Of a DNA stretch of 64,000 nucleotides, positions 1-10,090 are shown piece after piece. Position 1 is the first letter of the stretch, and every line of letters starts with the position of its first letter. Below the pieces are notes generated by a model. The model saw only the letters and a program-made list of their open reading frames with translations. It was not told where the DNA came from and did not search any database. This stretch comes from Emydura subglobosa (taxonomy: Eukaryota > Chordata > Testudines > Chelidae): NCBI GenBank assembly GCA_007922225.1, contig ML679968.1, forward strand, positions 8,739,022 through 8,803,021, given 5' to 3'. The position numbers and the translations under genes are program-made.

Positions 1-429
1 GAGAAAGTAAGGTGGAGGGAGAAAGGCAGATATTTGCTCTCAGGTTTCCCATTCTCCTCACTTATTTCTTCAATTCACTTTCCACCCTCCCTTTTGAAAC
101 TGCTGCAGTGAAGAGACATTACAGAATGGGAAGCAGTGCTTAATTTGTGCCAGGGCTAAGTCCTGGCACCTCTAGGCTTGGCAGTTCATAGCACCAGAAC
201 TTCTGGGCTCGCTGCATCGGTTAGGAATGTAAAAAAATGTGGTATAAGGTCTTTATTGGCACTCTTGAGATTATCAACTTAACATGCTTATGGCTTTGCC
301 GATTATGAGAAAAGCAACCATCTCAAACTCATGTCAATAAAAGCTTTATACCACATAATTGTGTATTCTGTATATACTATGTGTTATACAGAAATTTTTT
401 TACACATTTGGGAAGGGTTCCCAAACAAT
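1..429. other. Intronic sequence upstream of the PUDP exon
   Basis: No gene found. The stretch at about 130-225 (CAGGGCTAAGTCCTGGCACC and following) looks like a dispersed turtle repeat, but I cannot name its family. The rest is unremarkable AT-rich intron. Confidence 0.4.
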
Positions 430-1612
430 CTGAAACCGCCCTGCCTTGATCCATCAACCAGAAACTTCTCTGCACTCCTGGAGTTCACTACATTTGCTCA
501 TCAGAAGGTTTGACATCTTAAAGGAGTGTCAATCCAAGATGTGTGAATTCGACCAATGCCGTTCCTGGCTTGTGAAGGAGAGTCATGAGCAAATGCCTGT
601 CCAAAGTAGTGAACACTTCATTCAGAGAAGGAATCATTCCTTCCTCCCTTCAGCACACAATAATCTGACCAACACAGAAGAAATCCACCCTGCATACATC
701 AGTCATTTACTGCCCAGAGTCAAACCTTCTGTTCCTCGGCAGCTCAGAGAAGCTACTGAAAGGACAACATCAAGCCCATCTAATTGAAGCTAATATACTA
801 GACCTACCACAATCTGGATTCAGGTCAGGACATAGAATTGAAACTGCTTTAATGGCACTGATCAATGGTACTTATCAATAAGTAGAGGACAGATATCCAT
901 TTTCATCCTCCTGGACTTCTCTGCAGTATTTAAGAACATAAGACCGACCATTCTAGGTCAGACCAATAGTCCATCTAGCCTAGGATCCTGTCTTCGAATG
1001 GTGGCCAATGCTAGGTGCATCAGAGGGAACGAACGGAACAGGTAATCATCAAGTGATCCATCCCCTGTTGCCCATTCCCAACTTCTGGCAACAGAGGCTA
1101 GAGACATTTCAGAGCATGGTTTTGTATTCCTGCCGATCCTGGCTAGTAGTCATTGATGGACCTATCCTCCATGAGCTTTGATGATGTTAACTATAAGATA
1201 CTGCTGTTTCTCCTGGCAGAGATCCAGTGTAATGCAATAAAATTGTCTGAGTCCTCCCTGAAGCTCTAGGAAACATCACCTAGTACAGAACACTGCAGCA
1301 GTTCTACTCAGGAACAGGAACGCTGGCTACTGTGAACACCAAACCTGTCCTACACTCCCTACACTTGCTGTCCAAAGAATATTGAGTCAGCCTCAAGGTC
1401 TCTGTCTTTCTTTTTGAGCATTTCATGGATTGGGTGCTCTATATCTAAAAGATTGCTGAAAGCTCCAGGATGAAGACCGTGGTCAACAACTGTGCTCCTC
1501 TGGCACAACTGAACTCTATAATAAGGGTAAAGATTGTCTGTTCAGGAGACAGAACTTTCTCTGTGGGCCAGCTAAAGAGTTCTCCCTTTAGGGAAAGGAT
1601 GAGAAAACAAAC
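430..1612 (+). mobile_element. Old L2/L3-like LINE remnant (reverse transcriptase part)
   Basis: Plus-strand translations give decayed reverse-transcriptase motifs of the L2/L3 clade. QSGFRSGHRIETALMAL lies at about 811-861. Next is a motif-A-like ILLDFSAVF at about 903-930. After an interruption comes YKILLFLLAEI at about 1190. A C-terminal QNTAAVLL lies at about 1286. The line GDRTFSVGQL at about 1540 resembles the family's GDRAFSVAAP. Several stops and frameshifts make it a dead relic. It is split by a CR1 tail at 921-1185. The start near 430 is approximate. Confidence 0.7.
921..1185 (-). mobile_element. CR1 LINE 3' end, nested in the L2-like LINE
   Basis: Reads AAGAACATAAGACCGACCAT followed by a segment around GGTCAGACCAATAGTCCATCTAGCC. 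This is the reverse complement of a CR1 3' end of the TTCTTATGTTCTTA type. It falls exactly where the surrounding L2-like reverse-transcriptase reading stops and resumes, so it inserted later. Confidence 0.75.
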
Positions 1613-1783
1613 ACAGGACAGATGTTAGTCACACTACTCAGATTGTGTGTTAGTAAGAACCTTTATAGCGTAGTGTTCTATTTGTAATTGGAAATATTTT
1701 CCATATCCCTTCACCTTGCTTACCACACGCTCCATTGTACAGAATTTAAAGGGAGATGTAATCTGAGATGTGACTTCTGAGGC
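1613..1783. other. Intronic gap, nothing recognised
   Basis: AT-rich spacer between the L2-like LINE and the DNA-transposon relic. No ORF or repeat identified. Confidence 0.4.
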
Positions 1784-2012
1784 ATGACTTCAGCCTGCGT
1801 TGCTCAAATAACGATAGCAGTGAAGCCACTAGCAAGGGCTACTGCAGAAATATGTACATTGGGATCCTGGCAATCTTCTTCAGCTGGTGCTGCTGCCCAT
1901 GCTGCAATGGCTTTGCTACTATTGTTGTTTGAACTTGCTAGATCAAAGGTAGCTCAGGTACATCTATATGTGTTGCATTTACACTTCTGATTGCAGTGGA
2001 GACATAACTTTA
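1784..2012. mobile_element. DNA transposon relic (GTCTACACTGCAA-type MITE)
   Basis: The right end TTGCAGTGGAGACATAAC is the reverse complement of a GTTATGTCTCCACTGCAA terminus, which resembles the ends of the MITE at 43670-43759. The internal part (GCTGCTGCCCATGCTGCAAT, GCTAGATCAAAGGTAGCTCA) fits the same class of non-autonomous turtle element. No left terminus was recognised, so it is probably truncated. It ends about 135 bp before the PUDP exon. Confidence 0.55.
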
Positions 2013-2147
2013 ATAAGAATTCCTTTCAAGAGTGACTGAGGATAAATGAATCCTTATTATATTCAGTAGAACCACTTCATTATGATACAGCCTGAAGTAC
2101 TGTAAATAGGACATGAATATTAAAATACATGTTAATTTGTCTTTCAG

Positions 2148-2377
2148 GGGTTGAAAAGCTGATCCGCCATCTACATGAACACAATGTACCTATAGCTATC
2201 GCCACTAGCTCAGCTGGAGAGACATTTCAAATGAAAACAAGCAAACACAAAGAGTTCTTTAGTCTATTTCATCATATTGTGTTGGGAGATGACCCAGATG
2301 TGAAGAACAGCAAGCCACAGCCTGATGCGTTTTTAGTTTGTGCAAAGAGATTTCACCCTCCTCCCCATCCAGAAAAG
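2148..2377 (+). CDS. PUDP: PUDP internal coding exon (HAD phosphatase core)
   Basis: Internal exon of pseudouridine-5'-phosphatase, a cytosolic Mg-dependent HAD-superfamily enzyme that dephosphorylates pseudouridine 5'-monophosphate. The 230-bp exon follows a pyrimidine-rich tract and CAG acceptor (AG at 2146-2147) and ends at AAG before a GTAGGG donor at 2378. The upstream junction falls within a Gly codon (phase 1) and the downstream junction is phase 0. The translation starts GVEKLIRHL. It carries HAD motif II (IATSS), the conserved stretch [13 protein letters not shown], the VLGDD segment, and the HAD motif III lysine in KPQPD, followed by CAKRF. Length and order match the corresponding human PUDP exon, with ordinary vertebrate-level substitutions. 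The frame stays open into the intron to 2482, but that tail is not conserved. Identification is from recognised family sequence, not a search. Confidence 0.95.
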
Positions 2378-3968
2378 GTAGGGATTAAACTAGCTAAAAA
2401 GTCAGCGATGAACAATCCAGACTACATTTTAATTTTTTTTTATTTGTTGTTTAACATGACAATTTTTGAGATTGAGATTTAATAGCAATTAAAAAAAATC
2501 AGCATCCTCTGTTTCCAAAGAAACAGACACCATAAAAGCAGGAGATTATTGGAAAGTATCCTGTTCTTTTGCTATATTTAATGTTTTGTAACGCAAATTA
2601 CCTTTGATTTACCACAATACTGTAAAGTAACAAGAAAGTTCAATGATTTCTGCTACATGTATACATTTGAAAGCTGAATTTTTGTATTCAGAGTTTAGAA
2701 ACATTATTTAAACGTAGGTCAGTTTTCTTTTCATGCGTTTGTGTCTGATTTACCTCTTAAACATCTAAACATTAAAGATACATTTTTGTAAAGAGGATGT
2801 AGATTTCCTTCATGCCATCTCTTTGTTCTGTCTGCTGACTCTGTGAGGTCATAATTCTTGGTTTGATTTCAAAACCTATCACTGAGAATCATTTGAAGCA
2901 GAAAAGGTGTTTACTTTCTCTCATACAGATTTGCTAAATTTCCAACTCAGAAACTTGTGGGGTTAAATATCTGAAAGATAAATGGATACCTATTTTATAT
3001 AATATAGTCATTTCTATTTTAAATTAACACAATTTCTCTTTAAAATCATGCCTCATGCTCCTTTCTGTTTTCCATGAAACATGAGGCCTGTAAAAAAAGT
3101 TTTGATATTCTCATTATTGGTGAAAAAATTATTTCATAATTGCAATTTTTTTATCCAAACTCTGGTGTAGATTAGGCTGAGTGTATTGTTGGTCCATGGA
3201 GAACAATGGATATGTAGGCATGTTTGCAGCAGTTAGGTAATGTACTTCAGCCTTTCCCTGAATGGACTCTCCATTTCATTGAAACCCCTTATCTACATGG
3301 GCAGGAGTGGATAAATTAGTGAATAAAGCTGTTGGTGGTGATTTTTCAGTGTAGTGCTTAGAGAGTTAAGTATTCAACAGTCATTTCACCATGTTAGAAA
3401 TATACCCCATTGTGCAGGATGCCAACTGAGATCTGCCATTTTGGGGGCAATATTGGCTCTGTACTGACCCTTTCAGTGTGCCTGCTTGTGACTTTGCTGG
3501 AAAGAAAATGAAAAAGAGACACAAATTTAGAAATATAATTTACAATTAAACATAAAAGAATAAAAAGAAGAAGTAAGAATGAATTTCTTTCTTTACAGTC
3601 AAGTGGGATCATTTTTGTGTTCCTTGCACTAAATTTATTGTATTACTTGAAACTTCTGTATGTAATCCATTTGTGCTCCTGTTTTACCGCAATTCCCTTA
3701 CAATTTTTAGGTCTTACAGAGTGCTAATTTGCAATCTAAATTGTATTCAGATATAGTGAGGCATCTAAAGTGAAATAAGTCTGGTCATATCCTTGGTTGA
3801 CACATACATGAATTGTGTTAGCAAAGCACGACTGTTCCTATTGCAATGTATTTAATTTACTGTTTGCAACTATATATACTAGAAGAACCCCTTTGACCTT
3901 GAACATTCAAGGTGAACTTTGAAGCAAAGGAACAGTAACATGTTTTGTTTTTATGATGTCTAAAGCTG

Positions 3969-3971
<3 letters not shown>
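2378..3971. other. Intron start, no gene
   Basis: AT-rich start of the 55-kb PUDP intron. No repeat family was recognised with confidence, and the short ORFs here have no family resemblance. Confidence 0.5.
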
Positions 3972-4012
<41 letters not shown>

Positions 4013-4016
4013 TGCG
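3972..4016. repeat. (TG)n microsatellite ending in a CG-rich tract
   Basis: Uninterrupted GT/TG dinucleotides from about 3973, ending in GCGCGTGCGCAAA. Alternating purine-pyrimidine throughout. Confidence 0.95.
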
Positions 4017-4119
4017 CAAATCAAGCTCTTTCATGTTTCTTTTGTGCATATGGAAGAATGTGAATACCCAACCTTCATTTCTCTCTCTTTGCTTAACAAC
4101 TAACAAGGAGTCACCAGAC

Positions 4120-4215
4120 TTGCAATATATTATTCATACAAGTAGCTCTTGTGTGAGTAGTACACGTTGGACAGTTGTTGCATGCATAAGGACTACTAAG
4201 CGTTTGCAGGAGTGG
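4120..4215. repeat. Dispersed palindromic reptile repeat, diverged copy
   Basis: Contains GTGTGAGTAGTACACG and AAGCGTTTGCAGGAGTGGG. The GTGTTTGCAGGATCGGG-type motif recurs at 9930-10035 and 28975-29070, suggesting one low-identity interspersed family. Family name unknown. Confidence 0.4.
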
Positions 4216-4684
4216 GTCTAAGCTTAGAACAATCTTAATAGTGATGTAACACAAAGTTGTAACCTCAATTTAGAGCAAGAAGTAAGGAGATGATGGTCCT
4301 GATATTTCATTTTTTTAAAGGTTTTTATTTAGAAAGAAAAAAGACAAATGTTTTACTCTTTGTGTATTGTAAAGTGCCTTTTTTGCTTTTGCTTTCCTTT
4401 AACTCAAAATTTGAAGTTGATACCATTTGAAAATAATCTTAGATTAGATAAACAGAGATTTAATGTTTCTAATGCAGTGTATTGATATATAAAATATGTA
4501 TGCAATATATTCTCTGACTACTTTAATAACTGAGATGTGTAATATTTTTTTATAATTTAGCATAAATGTGGCTAAAAGTTGTGTTGTGCAATTTTGAAAG
4601 CAAGGAAGTACTGGAGGAATTTATTTGAGGTGAACGGGAAAAATAATATCTAGTGGTTTGGCATGTCTAATAATGGCAGTGTCG
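4216..4684. other. Intronic, nothing recognised
   Basis: AT-rich sequence with no supportable gene or repeat. Confidence 0.4.
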
Positions 4685-5822
4685 GAGGCAAACATGGGCT
4701 TCTTCGAGTTGTGTTCCTATGGGTGCTCCTTTGTGGGTGTGTCTGCGTCCCTGAATTGCTGATTGAAGAATTTTGGTTGCAGTGTCCATTCATCCCGTGC
4801 ATATGCTGCCCCTCATGCTCTGCCATGAGGCTAACCAGCATGCATGGCAAACCCTCCTCAGTTCCTTCTCAACTGCCGCTGACTATAGATGGAGCTTTAG
4901 TTGCCTGTTCATAGTTCATTAACTTTTTAGAATTGCTCATCTTTAGCTTCCTTTTGAAGCCCGTTTTCTCTTTACTTCTTTTACATTTTATTTGACTGTT
5001 GTCTAAAAAGAAAAAGAAGAGGACTTTGTTCTTTCATCAACCCCTTTTGGGGGGACCCCCAACCGGATGGGTTATGCCTCGCTCTCTGGGTTTCAAGAAG
5101 TGTCTCAGTTGCAAGAAATCCATCCCAGTGACTGATGGACACTCTCAGCGCATCCGCTGCCTGGGAGAGAAAAACATATCACAGAAGTGTGGTTTGTGTC
5201 AGCAACTGAAGCCCAGATCAAGAAAGGACAGAGAACTGAGGCTCAAATGCCAACTCATGGAGTCAGCCCTTCAACTGCCCGAGCTACAGCAGAAACCTTA
5301 CCTCAGCCCTGTACTTCAAAGGGAGGCAAGCCCAAGGAAATGCCCAGGAGTCACTCACATAAGGCCTCTAAGAAAAGGTCTGTGAGTCCCCATCGTGAGC
5401 CCTAATGGAGCCACAAACTATCTCTGGTTTGATCAATATCATTGGTACCAATGGCATCAAAGGCTTCGAAATCCAGTACCCAGGGTTTACGCAGTACTGT
5501 CCCGACAGAGCATGTCAGGTTGCCTAAGGACCCACTGGGCACAGGCAGTGAGGCACTGGCACCATCAGGGTGCAAAAAACACAGAAAATCAGCTCTGAGA
5601 AAGGCGCCTCCAGTACAGACATCGACATTGGTACCACCTGTTGTACACCAGGCACCGACAGACCATACTATGAGGTTCACATCACCGACCCCTTTGGTAT
5701 AGACATCTTGGTATCACCAACCACCATTGGTACCAACACCTTTGGCATTGCCAGACTTCCAGTAGTATTGCTCATTGGTCCACACATCACCCTGGTACTG
5801 CCTCGTTGTTTTACCTGAGATC
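4685..5822 (+). mobile_element. DIRS-like retrotransposon 5' part with gag remnant
   Basis: A DIRS-type left end (CTTCGAGTTGTGTTCCTATG at about 4700, CTCAGTTCCTTCTCAACTGC at about 4858) is followed by a gag-like frame. An ATG at 5074 opens a Cys-rich region: KKCLSCKKSIPVTDGH, then CLGEKN, then KCGLCQQLKPRSRKDRE and LMESALQLPE. This CxxC / CLG / CxxC / RKDRE / LMESAL layout is typical of DIRS gag in reptiles. The frame stops at 5385 and continues in other frames. KDPLGTGS appears at about 5525 and ATTGGTACC recurs three times (5440-5735). The reverse transcriptase, methylase and tyrosine recombinase are missing; the element is cut by CR1 at about 5826. Confidence 0.7.
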
Positions 5823-5825
5823 ATT

Positions 5826-6905
5826 ATAGAGTCATAGACTTTGTCAGACGGGAACATTATGATAATCTAATCTGATCTCCTGCACAATGCAGGCCACAGA
5901 ACCTCACCTACCCACTCCTGTAATAGACCCCTAACCTATGACTGAGTTATTGAAGTCCTCAAATCATGGTTTAAAGATTTCAGGTACAGAGAATTCACCA
6001 GCAAGTAACACGTGCCCCATGTTGTAGAGGAAGGCGAAAAACCCCCAGAGTCTCTGCCAATCTGCCCTTGGGCAAAATTCCATCCTGACCACAAATATGG
6101 CAATAAGTTAAACCCTAAGCATGTGGGCAAGACTTACCAGCCAGACACCCAAGAAAGAATTCTCTGTAATAACTCAGAACCCACCTCATCTAACATCCCA
6201 TCCCAGGCCATTGGGCATATTTACCACTAGTAGTAAAAGATCAGTTAATTGCCGAATTAGGCTGTCCCATCATACCATTCCCACCATAAACTTGTCAAGC
6301 TCAGTCTTGAAGCCAACTAGGTTTTTTGCCCCCACTGCTCTCCTTGGAAGACTGTTCCAGAACTTCACTCTTGTGATAGTTAGAAACCTTCATCTAAATT
6401 TCAAGTCTAAACTTCCTGATGGCCAGTTTATATCCATTTGTTCTTGAGTCCACCTTGACACTGAACTTAAAAAATTCCTCTTCCTCCCTGGTATTTATCC
6501 CTCTGATATATTTATAGAGAACAGTCATATCTCCCCTCAACCTTCTTTTTGTTAGGCTAAACAAGTCAAGCTCTTTGAGCCTCCTGTCATAAGGCAGGTT
6601 TTCCATTCCTCAGATCATCTTATTTCCAGTTTGAATTCATCTTTTTTAAACATGGGAAACCAGAACTGCACACAGTATTCCAGCTGAGGTCTCACCAGTG
6701 CTTTGTATAACCTTACTAACGTCTGCCTATTTCTACTGGAAATACCTCACCTGATGCATCCTAGGACCGCATTAGCTTTTTTCACAGCCACATCATCTTG
6801 GCGACTTAAAGTCATCCTGTGATCAACCAATATGCCCGGGTCCTTCTCCTCCTCTGTCACTTCCAACTGATGCAGATTTTTATTTACTGAGACATGGGCA
6901 TTAAA
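5826..6905 (-). mobile_element. CR1 LINE fragment, RT C-terminus and 3' UTR
   Basis: Minus strand. The 3' end is TAGAGTCATAGACTTT. Upstream on the minus strand is the end of the CR1 ORF2: LPYDRRLKELDLFSLTKRRL and GDMTVLYKYIRG, and further upstream VKKANAVLGCIR. The frame is broken by stops. It belongs to the same subfamily as the fragment at 53764-53990, with the shared stretch CACAGAACCTCACC. Confidence 0.85.
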
Positions 6906-7469
6906 AAAATAAAAGAAAATGTCCCTGGAATCCATGATTTCCAAAATGTTCATGGCAAAATTACATAATAATCATAAAGTGAGAGTTTAGTAAGCCTAAA
7001 GAAGGGGCTAATGAGGCAGCAGAAGCAAGGGAAGGCCAATTTACATTTTTGCAAAAAGAAGTACAGATGTGAACTCAAAGTAAGATTTTTTTTCAGCACA
7101 CCTCTTTTTTTCATGCAGATTTGGTATTATCATTTCTGACTGCTAGCCTCCAGCCTTTGGCACTGAGTTTCCATTGTTCTTAACATTTCTTCTAAATATT
7201 CAGAATTTTCTTTCAATGGCTATACTGAATTTCAGTTTACGGATGAGTTGACACTTTTTTGTGTTGCAGACCTAAAATTAACAGCAAATGTGTGAACTTT
7301 TCACATTCACGAAAAAAGAGCTGAGTTCAGGGTTTTCTGTTTCCTCTGTTATAACTGATGTTATAAATTGACATGGGTTGTTGACTTTTACCAAAAACAA
7401 AACAACAACAAAAAATGGGTGAAATCCTGTACTCACTGTGGTGCAAGTTATGCCATTGTGTCTGGCTGG
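6906..7469. other. Intronic, nothing recognised
   Basis: AT-rich sequence containing short A runs. No gene or repeat supported. Its last four bases, CTGG, are the left target-site duplication of the next element. Confidence 0.45.
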
Positions 7470-8090
7470 TGTGATATAGCAAGGGCAGAGGGCATTCGGA
7501 GAGTGGTAGAAGAGAGGTATGTAAGCCCCAGAATGCTCAGGGCTCTGTTCCCTGCCAACTAGACAGAGTTATTAGAGGACAGTTAGGAGCATCTGAGGCC
7601 AATTAAGGCCCAGCCAGGTGCCTGATTAAAAACTCTCTGCTCCAGACAGATGGCGCACGAGCTGGAGGTGGAGGAGTGCAGTGTTGTGCGAAAGAGCAGA
7701 GAGGAAGGTATCAGGTCCAGGAGAGGGAAAGGTTGCTCAAGCAGGACTGAGTTACTCCCCAGGCACAGGGGCCTGAGTAAGGAAGCCCGGCCCAGCCAGC
7801 AAGGAGGCAGGGCCCAAGGCACTGAAAGGACAGATGGGGCAAATTCGCCCAGGGAAAAATATTGCAGCCGTGAAAACGGCACCAGCACACATAGCTGCTC
7901 ATCATAGGTCCCCTGGACTGGGACCCGGAGGAGCAGGTGGGCCTGGGTCCCTACCCGCATCCCCTTCCCACGGGGTCACGCTGGAGGGGCCATCCCTCCC
8001 CTAGGGAGATGGGGTAACTGATGACGCCCTGGCTCAGTACGAGAGGCAAAAGCGCGAGACCCACTAGGGCGAAGCTGGTTGTTTGCCACA
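7470..8090 (+). repeat. 5' LTR of the Gypsy element
   Basis: The 621-bp repeat starts TGTG and ends CACA. GATTAAAAACTC at about 7623-7634 may be the promoter or poly(A) region. The 3' 140 bp recurs at 9292-9429. Confidence 0.75.
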
Positions 8091-8092
8091 CT

Positions 8093-8112
8093 TGATGTCA
8101 GGAGTGGGATTC
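8093..8112 (+). promoter_or_regulatory. Primer-binding site for tRNA-Leu
   Basis: TGATGTCAGGAGTGGGATTC begins 2 bp after the LTR. The reverse complement of a vertebrate tRNA-Leu(CAG) 3' end with CCA is TGGTGTCAGGAGTGGGATTC, so 19 of 20 bases match. The one difference (TGA for TGG) lies opposite the CCA tail and could be C-to-T-type decay. Confidence 0.8.
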
Positions 8113-8164
8113 TATTGTGCAGTGGACTTAAATCAAGGCGTTTCTTTCCCACCCCACTCTTGAG

Positions 8165-9300
8165 ATGGACAATGTAGTCAAAGCCTTAGTACAAGCCACG
8201 GCAGCCCAGCAGCAGGTTACCCAGAGCCAGACGGCCGCCCAGCAGGAGGCCGTACAGTTACAGCAGGAAACCAACCATCTGCTGATGAGCCAGGCTGCCC
8301 AGGACCAGGCCATACTTCAGGAGGTGATAGTGCAGTTGAAGGTCCTCAACGAGTGAAGTCGCAGCCAAGACGAGGCGTGGACCATATGGGTCAGCAACCA
8401 TCTACAGAAAATGACGCAAGAGTATGAGATAGAGGCGTACCTCCTGGCCTTCGAATGGACTGCCCAGAGGGATACCTGCCCCCAAGATCAGTGGGCCAGT
8501 ATCTTTGCCCCTATCCTGGGAGGAGAGGCCCAAAAGGCCTATTATGATACGGTGGCGGAAGCTATTACAGACTACCCCCAACTGAAGGTCGAAATCCTGG
8601 CTAGGTCTGGAGTGACGGTAGCAGTGCAAGCCCAGAGTTGCATGAATGGAGGTACAGCGAGGACAGAGCACCACAGTCATAGTTGTTCAATCTAATACAC
8701 TTGACCCGGAAGCGGCTGCGCCCCGAGGCCCTCAGCCCTGAGAAGATGTTGAGTTTCTGGTGCTGGACCGATATACGAGGAGGTTACCATCGGACCTCCG
8801 AGCCTGGGTTGGGCAGAATGACCCCTCCACCTACAATGAGTTGGTCGCCCTGGGAGAGAGACGGTTGGCGGCTCGTGAATTGTCCCCAACCCTCGAGGAG
8901 AAGACATGGCGGCCATGGAAGCCGGTCCCCAACCCCAGTTCCCAGACTACCGGGAGAGCCAAGAGAATGGGAACCAGGATGCTGAGGAATGGCCCGAGGC
9001 CATGAAGGGACCTGGGAACTCGGGGGGTCAGAACTGGGGTGGCCGACCAAATAGCCCAAGGCAGAGGGGGGCAGCTAGCCTAAAGTACCGGTGTTATGAA
9101 TGTGGGGAACTGGGTCACATAGCAGCCCAGTGCCCCAACAGGGAAAAGCCCATGCAGTGCAATCTTGGGAGGTCACGGTGGGCGCTGCAGTCTCATCAGC
9201 CTGGTAGAGGTTGTAATGATCCCCTATGGATACACGAGGCTGATAAAGATGAATGGTATCGAAACCATGGCCCTCGTGGATTCTGGGAGTGCTACCCCTC
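8165..9300 (+). pseudogene. Gypsy gag-pro remnant (SCAN-like capsid, zinc knuckle, protease start)
   Basis: The gag start at 8165 (MDNVVKALVQ) opens a Gln-rich probable coiled coil ending at a stop at 8354-8356. In the same frame, 8411-8695 encodes a SCAN-like capsid domain: [47 protein letters not shown] stop follows at about 8693. The capsid C-terminus continues in another frame at 8760 (LDRYTRRLPSDLRAWVG). The original frame resumes at 8906 with a CCHC zinc knuckle (CYECGELGHIAAQC) at 9092-9133. The aspartic-protease motif ALVDSGS lies at 9273-9290 in a third frame, just before the deletion junction with the LTR. Stops and frameshifts exclude function. Confidence 0.8.
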
Positions 9301-9433
9301 TCCCCTTCCCATGGGGCCATGTTGGAGGAACCATCCTCCCCGGAGATACGGGGAAACTGGTGACACCCTGGCCCACTACGAGAGGCAAAAGCGTGAGGCG
9401 CACTAGGACGAAGCTGGCCATTCGCCACACTGG

Positions 9434-9929
9434 CAGACACTCACATCAACTTAGGCAAAAATATTCAGTTCTTAGGCAAAAATACTGTTGAAATGGATGG
9501 GAATTTTTCTTCAACACTGACTGAAGACTTCAGGATTTGACCATACATTATTATTATAGTCAATGGCAATTGTATTAATGCAGAGGTAAGGTTGCTTGGT
9601 GGTATGTAATTCCCCTGCAGAATGTTGAGCAAAACTCAAACTTCTGAAAACTACCAAATGCACACTTAGGATTTCATTTCAGCAGTTCCCTAACATGGCT
9701 TGTTAACACACTCTGCCAACCCCACAGTTGCTAAAATGTGCAATCCATTCACCTAACACTAAAAGGATGGAGGAAAAAAAGGTTTATCCACACCACATTC
9801 CCTCTAAATACCTTTATTATTAATACTGAAACAATTTTGTTTTGAAGTGACAAAAATTTTATGACAGTTTTTAACAAAAATAATATTTCAGCCTCTAATG
9901 CGGAACACACTTATGCACATGCAAACATT
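9434..9929. other. Intronic, nothing recognised
   Basis: AT-rich sequence with no supportable gene or repeat. Confidence 0.4.
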
Positions 9930-10040
9930 TATGCACATACTTTAAGCACATAAGTAATCCAACTGAGGTCAATAGGACAATGCATGTGAGTATAGAATAT
10001 AGTTATGTACTTGCTTAAGTGTTTGCGGGATCAAAGCCTT
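9930..10040. repeat. Dispersed palindromic reptile repeat copy
   Basis: GTAATCCAACTGAGGTCAAT through GCTTAAGTGTTTGCGGGATC resembles the family also seen at 4120-4215 and 28975-29070. Relationship judged by eye. Confidence 0.45.
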
Positions 10041-10046
10041 AATTTA

Positions 10047-10047
10047 T

Positions 10048-10090
<43 letters not shown>
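10047..10090. repeat. (CTTT)n microsatellite
   Basis: About eleven perfect CTTT units. Confidence 0.95.

Larger units (their letters stand above)
7470..9429 (+). mobile_element. Ty3/Gypsy (Gmr1-like) LTR retrotransposon, internally deleted
   Basis: A 5' LTR runs 7470-8090 (TGTGATATAGC to GCCACA). A partial 3' LTR at about 9292-9429 repeats the last ~140 bp of the 5' LTR (7951-8090), at roughly four-fifths identity by eye. Flanking CTGG at 7466-7469 and 9430-9433 is a 4-bp target-site duplication. The interior holds a primer-binding site, a broken gag with SCAN-like capsid and zinc knuckle, and the first residues of an aspartic protease before a deletion removes the rest of pol and most of the 3' LTR. 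Gmr1-like gag is the known source of vertebrate SCAN domains. It is non-autonomous and dead. Confidence 0.85.

Noticed and set aside
2378..2482. Open frame running from the PUDP exon into the intron
   Set aside because: The donor GTAGGG lies exactly where the protein family continues in the next exon. The readthrough residues have no conservation.
5402..5818. Overlapping ORFs of 80-90 residues on both strands
   Set aside because: They lie in the DIRS gag remnant and are shadows of its broken frame, not separate genes.
7583..7960. 125-residue minus-strand ORF
   Set aside because: It overlaps the GC-rich 5' LTR and has no recognisable domain.
8093..8112. Possible tRNA-Leu gene fragment
   Set aside because: Only the 3' end complement is present and it sits right after an LTR, so a primer-binding site explains it.
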